Assembly (NCBI GenBank): GCA_016858145.1 | Contig: JAEHOE010000118.1 | Span: 248,001 to 312,000, forward strand | Direction of reading: 5' to 3' | Source: Edaphochlamys debaryana | Lineage: Eukaryota > Chlorophyta > Chlorophyceae > Chlamydomonadales | Length of the DNA stretch: 64,000 bases | Part shown: one piece after another, positions 25,701-34,700 of the stretch | How positions within the stretch are numbered: position 1 is the stretch's first letter | Layout: each line of letters opens with the position of its first letter | Notes under the pieces: model-generated | What the model saw: only the letters and a program-made list of their open reading frames with translations | Database searches by the model: none | Told to the model about the DNA's origin: nothing | Program-made: the position numbers and the translations under genes

Positions 25701-28700
25701 CGTGCTTCATGGCGTTGAGCTGCACGTCGCCCCCGCCCCCCGACACGCAAAACACACACTTCCCCCTCCCCTCCCCCCCCCCTCCACCCCCCGACCTTGT
25801 CCAGTGCGTGCTTCATGGCGTTGAGCTGCACGTCGCCCCCGCCCCCCGACACGCAAAACACACACTTCCCCCTCCCCTTTCCCCCCCTCTCCCCCCCCTT
25901 ACCTTGTCCAGTGCGTGCTTCATGGCGTTGAGCTGCACGTCACCCCCGCCCCCCGACACGCAAAACACACACTTCCCCCTCCCCTCCCCCCCTCTCCCCC
26001 CCCCTTACCTTGTCCAGTGCGTGCTTCATGGCGTTGAGCTGCACGTCCCCCCCGCCCCCCGACACGCAAAACACACACTTCCCCCTCCCCTCCCCCCCCT
26101 CTCCCCCCCCCGACCTTGTCCAGTGCGTGCTTCATGGCGTTGAGCTGCACGTCGCCCCCGCCCCCCGACACGCAAAACACACACTTCCCCCTCCCCTCCC
26201 CCCCCTCTCCACCCCCCGACCTTGTCCAGTGCGTGCTTCATGGCGTTGAGCTGCACGTCGCCCCCGCCCCCCGACACGCAAAACACACACTTCCCCCTCC
26301 CCTTCCCCCCCTCTCCCCCCCCCTTACCTTGTCCAGTGCGTGCTTCATGGCGTTGAGCTGCACGTCACCCCCGCCCCCCGACACGCAAAACACACACTTC
26401 CCCCTCCCCTCCCCCCCTCTCCCCCCCCCTTACCTTGTCCAGTGCGTGCTTCATGGCGTTGAGCTGCACGTCACCCCCGCCCCCCGACACGCAAAACACA
26501 CACTTCCCCCTCCCCTCCCCCCCTCTCCCCCCCCCTTACCTTGTCCAGTGCGTGCTTCATGGCGTTGAGCTGCACGTCACCCCCGCCCCCCCGACACGCA
26601 AAACACACACTTCCCCCTCCCCTCCCCCCCCTCTCCACCCCCCGACCTTGTCCAGTGCGTGCTTCATGGCGTTGAGCTGCACGTCGCCCCCGCCCCCCGA
26701 CACGCAAAACACACACTTCCCCCTCCCCTTCCCCCCCCTCTCCCCCCCCCTTACCTTGTCCAGTGCGTGCTTCATGGCGTTGAGCTGCACGTCACCCCCG
26801 CCCCCCGACACGCAAAACACACACTTCCCCCTCCCCTCCCCCCCCTCTCCCCCCCCTTACCTTGTCCAGTGCGTGCTTCATGGCGTTGAGCTGCACGTCA
26901 CCCCCGCCCCCCGACACGCAAAACACACACTTCCCCCCTCCCCTCCCCCCCTCTCCCCCCCCCTTACCTTGTCCAGTGCGTGCTTCATGGCGTTGAGCTG
27001 CACGTCGCCCCCGCCCCCCGACACGCAAAACACACACTTCCCCCTCCCCCTCCCCCCCCTCTCCCCCCCCTTTACCTTGTCCAGTGCGTGCTTCATGGCG
27101 TTGAGCTGCACGTCGCCCCCGCCCCCCGACACGCAAAACCACACACTTCCCCCTCCCCTCCCCCCCCCCTCCACCCCCCGACCTTGTCCAGTGCGTGCTT
27201 CATGGCGTTGAGCTGCACGTCGCCCCCGCCCCCCGACACGCAAAACACACACTTCCCCCTCCCCTTTCCCCCCCTCTCCCCCCCCTTACCTTGTCCAGTG
27301 CGTGCTTCATGGCGTTGAGCTGCACGTCACCCCCGCCCCCCGACACGCAAAACACACACTTCCCCCTCCCCTCCCCCCCTCTCCCCCCCCCCTTACCTTG
27401 TCCAGTGCGTGCTTCATGGCGTTGAGCTGCACGTCGCCCCCGCCCCCCGACACGCAAAACACACACTTCCCCCTCCCCTCCCCCCCCTCTCCCCCCCCCG
27501 ACCTTGTCCAGTGCGTGCTTCATGGCGTTGAGCTGCACGTCGCCCCCCGCCCCCCGACACGCAAAACACACACTTCCCCCTCCCCTCCCCCCCCTCTCCA
27601 CCCCCCGACCTTGTCCAGTGCGTGCTTCATGGCGTTGAGCTGCACGTCGCCCCCGCCCCCCGACACGCAAAACACACACTTTCCCCCTCCCCTTCCCCCC
27701 CTCTCCCCCCCCCCTTACCTTGTCCAGTGCGTGCTTCATGGCGTTGAGCTGCACGTCACCCCCCGCCCCCCGACACGCAAAACACACACTTCCCCCTCCC
27801 CTCCCCCCCCTCTCCCCCCCCCTTACCTTGTCCAGTGCGTGCTTCATGGCGTTGAGCTGCACGTCGCCCCCGCCCCCCGACACGCAAAACACACACTTCC
27901 CCCTCCCCTCCCCCCCCTCTCCCCCCCCTTACCTTGTCCAGTGCGTGCTTCATGGCGTTGAGCTGCACGTCACCCCCCGCCCCCCGACACGCAAAACACA
28001 CACTTCCCCCTCCCCTCCCCCCCTCTCCCCCCCCCTTACCTTGTCCAGTGCGTGCTTCATGGCGTTGAGCTGCACGTCGCCCCCGCCCCCCGACACGCAA
28101 AACACACACTTCCCCCTCCCCTCCCCCCCCTCTCCCCCCCCTTACCTTGTCCAGTGCGTGCTTCATGGCGTTGAGCTGCACGTCGCCCCCGCCCCCCGAC
28201 ACGCAAAACACACACTTCCCCCTCCCCTCCCCCCCCTCTCCCCCCCCTTTACCTTGTCCAGTGCGTGCTTCATGGCGTTGAGCTGCACGTCGCCCCCGCC
28301 CCCCGACACGCAAAACACACACTTCCCCCTCCCCCCCCCCCCCCCCTCCACCCCCCGACCTTGTCCAGTGCGTGCTTCATGGCGTTGAGCTGCACGTCGC
28401 CCCCGCCCCCCGACACGCAAAACACACACTTCCCCCTCCCCTTTCCCCCCCTCTCCCCCCCCTTACCTTGTCCAGTGCGTGCTTCATGGCGTTGAGCTGC
28501 ACGTCACCCCCGCCCCCCGACACGCAAAACACACACTTCCCCCTCCCCTCCCCCCCTCTCCCCCCCCCTTACCTTGTCCAGTGCGTGCTTCATGGCGTTG
28601 AGCTGCACGTCGCCCCCGCCCCCCGACACGCAAAACACACACTTCCCCCTCCCCTCCCCCCCCTCTCCCCCCCCCCGACCTTGTCCAGTGCGTGCTTCAT

Positions 28701-31700
28701 GGCGTTGAGCTGCACGTCGCCCCCGCCCCCCGACACGCAAAACACACACTTCCCCCTCCCCTCCCCCCCCTCTCCACCCCCCGACCTTGTCCAGTGCGTG
28801 CTTCATGGCGTTGAGCTGCACGTCGCCCCCGCCCCCCGACACGCAAAACACACACTTCCCCCTCCCCTTCCCCCCCTCTCCCCCCCCCCTTACCTTGTCC
28901 AGTGCGTGCTTCATGGCGTTGAGCTGCACGTCACCCCCGCCCCCCGACACGCAAAACACACACTTCCCCCTCCCCTCCCCCCCTCTCCCCCCCCCTTACC
29001 TTGTCCAGTGCGTGCTTCATGGCGTTGAGCTGCACGTCGCCCCCGCCCCCCGACACGCAAAACACACACTTCCCCCTCCCCTCCCCCCCCTCTCCCCCCC
29101 CCGACCTTGTCCAGTGCGTGCTTCATGGCGTTGAGCTGCACGTCGCCCCCGCCCCCCGACACGCAAAACACACACTTTCCCCTCCCCTCCCCCCCCCTCT
29201 CCCCCCCCCTTACCTTGTCCAGTGCGTGCTTCATGGCGTTGAGCTGCACGTCGCCCCCGCCCCCCGACACGCAAAACACACACTTCCCCCTCCCCTCCCC
29301 CCCCTCTCCCCCCCCCCTTACCTTGTCCAGTGCGTGCTTCATGGCGTTGAGCTGCACGTCGCCCCCGCCCCCCGACACGCAAAACACACACTTCCCCCTC
29401 CCCTCCCCCCCCTCTCCCCCCCCCTTACCTTGTCCAGTGCGTGCTTCATGGCGTTGAGCTGCACGTCGCCCCCGCCCCCCGACACGCAAAACACACACTT
29501 CCCCCTCCCCTCCCCCCCCTCTCCCCCCCCTTACCTTGTCCAGTGCGTGCTTCATGGCGTTGAGCTGCACGTCGCTGAGGCGGGAGCCCGAGGCCGCCTC
29601 CAGCGCCTCCTCGGGCGGGAACAGGAAGGATACGATGGTCTTGGACTCGAAGCCGGCGGCGGCCAGGATCTGGGGGTGGAGGCGGCGGGGGGGGGAGGTA
29701 GAGGGGGGGGAAAGGAGGGGGGCTTGGGGGAGATCTTTGACGATTTAGAGGTGTTATAGCCCAGGGGGGCTTGGGGGAGAGAGGGTGCTGTGGAGGAGGA
29801 GGTGGGGCTGGGGACAGGGCGCACAAGGGCTGGGTTGGAGGCGGTGAGCGGGGTATGCACCCTTCTTCCACCAACTGAACCCCATTGCACCCCTCCAGAC
29901 GAGGGCCATTACAGTTACAGCAGGCGTGGAGGCGCCCCTGACAGACTCCTCTCACATACACCACACCAACCTGCAGGGTCTCGCCGGGCTTTGGCTTGCT
30001 TACGGTTTCCTCGTTGGCTAACACCACACCAGCCCACCCGAACCTAGCACCCCGCTGCTCACGTCCGCGACCTTGGTCAGGATCTCTGGCGGCACGTCCT
30101 CCGTGAGCCCCAGGCCGTGGGGGGCGATGAGGTCGGGCAGCGCGGCGCCGCCCAGGTCCGCCTCCTGAGAGGGGTTAGAGGGGGTGTGTGCATGTGTGTC
30201 AAGGTGGTGTGTGGAAGGGGGGAGGCGGAGCTGCGCGGGCTTGCGAGGGCTGACTCAGGGAGGCAGCGGGTTGAGGGACAGGGGGGCAAGGCGTGCTCGG
30301 GCCACGGGCGGCCCAATAGCCCCCAGACAACCCCCATCCCTCACGACCGCCCCTCAGGGAGGAAGGGGTCAACGAGGGTGCTTCAGAGTCGGAGCTGGAT
30401 CGAGCCCCCCCATTCCGGCCAGTTCCTTAACCCCGTCTCCGAGCCCTGACCCTTCCAGCCCTCAGACCCCTCAAGCCCCATCCCCATTCCATCTCCCAAC
30501 CTCCCCGCACCTGCAGCGCCGCCCGCATGGCCGCCAGTGTAACGGGGTCCAGCAGCAGCTCCCCCTGCTGCACCCCCTCGCCCTCGCCCTCCTCGCCGCC
30601 GCCGTCCTCGCCGCCCTCCTCGCCGTTACCCCCCTCCTCCGTGCCCAGGCCCCCGGCGCCCGAGCCCCCGCCCTCCACCAGCAGATCACTCGGCTCGCCC
30701 CCCAGCGAGGGGGGCCCCGGGCCGGGCTTGCCCGCGCCCGGCGCGGCGGAGGGCTCGGCGGAGAGCAGCACCGAACCACCTGGCCCGAGCGAGGACGAAG
30801 CCGCGAGCGCCGAGGAATCCAGGGACCCGAGCGTCGCCTGACTCGCCCCCACGCCCACGGAAGAAGCCGACGGGTCCTCGCCCGCGCCCTCCGCACCCTC
30901 CATAGCGGCAAACAGCGCCGCACGCTGGGAGGGGTTGGCCATTGCCGCCATGGAGCCGGCGCGGGACCGGGAGCGGCCCAGCCCGGGCGCCGAGGCGGCG
31001 GCGAGGCCCGCCGCCAGGCCGTGCCGCCGCAGGCCCGTGGACCCCACCCGCTGGGCGGGCGGGAAGGCCTGGACGGGGGCTGGCCGCGGGCCGGTGAAGT
31101 CCGTCATGAGCAGTCGGATGTGGCGCGTGTTCATGCGCTTCATGTCCACAAGGACCTTGATCAGGCCGGCAAGCGTGCCCGAGCCGACCTGACAGGGTGG
31201 GGAAAGGGGGGTGGGGGTGGGGGGAAGATGGGGGGAGAGGGGGAGGGGAGAGGTAGCAGACAGGGGTGGACGGACGCCTGAGGCTCCACCACCACAATTC
31301 CTGCCCCGCCTCCCGAACTTGCCCGTACTCTACTTTCCGCGCCTGCCCCCAACCCGCCGAGCCCCACACCAGCCCTCCAGCTCCACCCAATCCCTCACAT
31401 CCAACCGCCCTATCCCCACACACACACCCCACCCATCCCGCCCCACCTGCTGTACGGCGATGGTGCCGTCCGCGCGCATGGCTCCCTCCGCCCCCGCCCC
31501 CACCTCCCCCAGGGCGTCAGTGACCGCCTCCCTCAGCGTGGCCAGGATGGGGGGTGGGCCCTCGCCGGGGTTGAGCTGGAAAGGGGGGGGGGGGTGAGAA
31601 AGAGTGGGTAAGGAGGGGGCGGGCGGCTTTTTCGAGGGTTCCCCACCTTCACCTGGCCCTCGACGCCCTTGTCCATGCGGCTGACTGCCACTGCAGACAC

Positions 31701-34700
31701 CCCCTGCCCTCCTGTCCGTCGCCCCGGCTCAAAAGTTCCCCCCTACCGCACCTGTCCCTTGACGCCCTTGCCCATGCGGTTAACCGCCACAGGCGACGCC
31801 GCCCGACTGTCGCTGTCCTTATCCAGCTCAGCGGGCAGAGCCGGAACCGGGAAGTTCTGCCAGATACTGTTGATGGATCCAGCATCCGTGCCGCCGTCGA
31901 CGGTTGGATCCCGCGATTCGTACAGCGATCCGAAGGCGTCCGGGTGCTGCCCCTGCGAGCCGCGGCGGCCCTCCGCCTCCGCCGCCTCGGCCTCCGCTGC
32001 GTCGGCGGCGGCGGCGGCGGCAGCGACCTCCGCCAGGGCGCGGTCCCGGGCGGCCTTGGCCTGGGGGGGAGGGGTGGAGAGGGGGGGGGGGGCGAGGCGG
32101 GGTAGGGAGAAGCGGGCCAGAGCGTGAGGCGCGCCGGGCGCGTCAGGAGACAGTGGGGTCGGGAGAACGACACGCTGGGCAGTGCTGTGCACCGCTCGCG
32201 CAAGGCGCTCCGCCCGAGCCTCATACCCCTTTACCCCTAAACTCTTCCCCCCCTATCCCCCTCACCGCCCCCTCACCGCCAGGAACTTGCGGTGCCGTCC
32301 CCCCCCTCCCTCTCCCCCCCACCCTACCCTCCCCCCTCCCCCCTCCCTCTGCCTTCCCCCTATCCCCCCTTACCCCCCCTCACCGCCAGGAACTTGCGGT
32401 TCCGCTCCACCACCTTGGCCCACCAGTTGGTGGCGGCGGCGTGGTCGTCGCCGTCGTCCTCGTCAGCCTTTTGTGGGGGGAGGGGGGGAGGGGAGGGGGA
32501 GAGAGGGTTCGGTTAGACTGGGCGGGGCGGCCGGACGCTGTTTGGATCCATGCCAGCGCAACGTTCTGCTCACACCGCTCGATCGCCCGCCACCGGTAAT
32601 CTGGCCTTTGCTGGCCCCGCGCATCCCATCTTCCCTGCCCCCACAACCCCCGCCTCCCCTCCCCCCCCCTTCCAGCACCCCCCCCCACCCCCACCAGGGC
32701 CTGCATCATTGCGTCCGCCTCGTCCCGCTGCGCCGCCGCCGCCGCCAGCGCCGCCGCCTTAGTCACGGCGTCCCCCGATGCGGAGAGGTGGGGGGTGTCG
32801 TCAACCGCCACACCCGTGCGGGCCTTGCCTGGGGGGTGGGTGGGTGGGTGGGTGGGCACGGGGGGCAAGGGTAAAGAGGTGAACGGGGTGGGTGGGAAAC
32901 AGGCAACGAGGGGCTGAAATGGGGATTGAGGGTTGACGGTAAGGGCGAGGGGGAGGGCTCTCGGCCACGTGGCTGCAGCAGCTGAGAAACGGTTGGCCAC
33001 GTGGCCCACTCGCCTTCCTTGCCGTCGTACTCCACGACGTAACCGCCGCTGATCGGCAGTTGGTGCTCGGCCCGTGCGCCGTACTTGCGCTGGTACTTGC
33101 GGAGGAGCTTGGAGAAGAGCCCGTGTCGGCCCTCGAGCGTCTGGGGGCGGAGACGGGTGGGTTGCATGGGGTTGCATGGGGACCATCGCCAGCACCCCCA
33201 ACCGCCACCACTACGCCAACCACCCAACCACCAACCGACCGCCGTACGAACCACCTATCGTACCAACCGTCGCTCCGTACGGATCGCCTCTCACCTTGAC
33301 CTGCTCCAGCAGCTCCTTGACGATGGTTACGTAATCGTCCACCTCGATGGTTGGGCACCACATGTCGGCCAGCTCGAACAGGGCCCCCAGCAGCTGCGGG
33401 AACAGCAGGAAGCTGCGGGAAGGTGGGGGAAAGATGGGGAGGAGGAGGGCGGGGAGGGGGGGTGGAGGAGGGTGCAGGACCTCGGGGGGGGGGGGGGGTC
33501 GGGCGAGGCAGGAGGGCAGGGCAGGGCAGGGCAAGCCGGCCCCGCCGGTAGCGGGCGGAGGGCGGTCACCAAGGGGCCAGGCGCTGCGGCGAATTCCACG
33601 GCAAACCGTCGACTGCGGACCATGAGATGCTGCTGCTGTTGACCGTTGACAGGGCAGGGCAGGGCAGGAAGTGCGAGAGCAGGCCGAGGCATTAACGCCG
33701 GACTGCTGCTCTGCACACTTGGGACCAAGGCGCTCACCGCTTGCCCCTGCAGTCGAAGTGCCAGTCCTCCTCCGGCTCGTAGTTGATGTTGGGCTTGACG
33801 CCGAAGCGGGGCAGCAGAGCCTGCGAGGAGGGGGGGGAGTGGAAGGGGGCTAAGGGGGTAAGGAGAGGGCGCCAACATTGGCTGAATGCACCGAGGGTCA
33901 GCAAAAGAGCGGGTGTGTGAAGGAGGGCGAAGCATGAAGTGGGGTGTGGCAGGGAGCGCAGGCCCCGGCGGTTGGGGCTGTCGAGCAGCGCTGCGCCGTG
34001 CCCTGCGCCGTACCAGTACCGCCCCCCCTTTTCCGTACCCGCTGGATGATGGCCGCCATGGCGCAGTACACGGGCTTAGTCATGCCGCGCATCTCCTTGG
34101 GCATCAACCGCTCGTCAATGGTGAGTCGGCTGGGGGGCGGGAGGCGGGTGGGGTAGATGCGAAGGGGTGTGGGGGTCGTGCTGGGAGCGGGCGACCCGAG
34201 CCCCTTAGTGTTCCCATGTCGCATCCCCGAGCTCCCCCATCTCCCGCCTCTGCTTCCCCTCCCTTCCCTTCCTTTCCCTTCCCCTCCCTCCCCTTCCACT
34301 CCCTTCCCCTTCCCTCCCCTTCCCTCCCCCCCTCCCTAGCCCCTCCCCCCAGCTCACTCCTCCGGCGGCATGGTGCACAGCGGTAGCCACTGCCACCAGC
34401 CCCGCACCGCCGCCCGGAACTCCTCCGTGCTCTTGATGGCCAGGCGGGCGGACATGGCCTCTGGAGTGTAGAGGGAGGCGTCGCCCTGAGGGGGGAGGGG
34501 GGAGGAGGAAGGGGGAGGGGGATGTAAGGGAAGGGGAGGGCGCGGTCGCGTGGGCAGGTCAGCGGGTCAGTGGTTGGCCGACTGGCGGACCCAACTGCGG
34601 CCGGCCGGGCCCCGTCATCATCCTGTGACCCTTGCAGGAAGCTCGGCCCCAACTGAGAGCCAGGTAAGCGGCCAGCCCCAGCCCTTGGCGCTGACCCTGA

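Larger units (their letters stand above)
21124..30164 (-). other. Repeat-protein gene, exons 15-28 (AGF repeats 1-12)
   Basis: Exons: 30063-30164, 29535-29669, 25101-25163, 24867-24967, 24539-24720, 24105-24223, 23584-23727, 23179-23292, 22701-22988, 22387-22521, 21994-22097, 21750-21870, 21388-21560, 21124-21208. Repeat cores in order include VADILAAAGFESKTIVSFL, LNAMKHALDKAGM, MSATLEAAGFTPLEVHRFI, AEAMAMAGFTAQQMVHAM, VRDALLSEGFSEDEL, VASLVRAGMGVDLIRRFL, VLMAAGFTAQDLMDLIRPD and VVLASAGFPTFHIAQYL. Exon boundaries commonly fall right after the AGF helix, so introns track the repeat. The intron after 29535 is about 4.4 kb and is made mostly of the tandem array at 25367-29574. Confidence 0.82.

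Noticed and set aside
25367..29574. CRISPR-like array
   Set aside because: Units are direct tandem repeats with no unique spacers, lie in a eukaryotic intron, and contain exon and splice-donor sequence.
25478..29759. Long open frames on both strands through the tandem array
   Set aside because: They exist only because the repeated unit lacks stops in those frames. No acceptor precedes any unit, and the frames change between neighbouring units.
29975..30027. Extra exon (VLANEETVSKPKPGETLQ) in the giant gene
   Set aside because: It reads well, but its phase does not fit exon 30063-30164 or exon 29535-29669. Joining those two directly completes a perfect repeat (KVADILAAAGFESKTIVSFL).
31650..31691. 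Duplicate exon ends and exon starts as real alternative exons
   Set aside because: Copied exon ends lack an acceptor and copied starts lack a donor. Including them would break phase in most cases.
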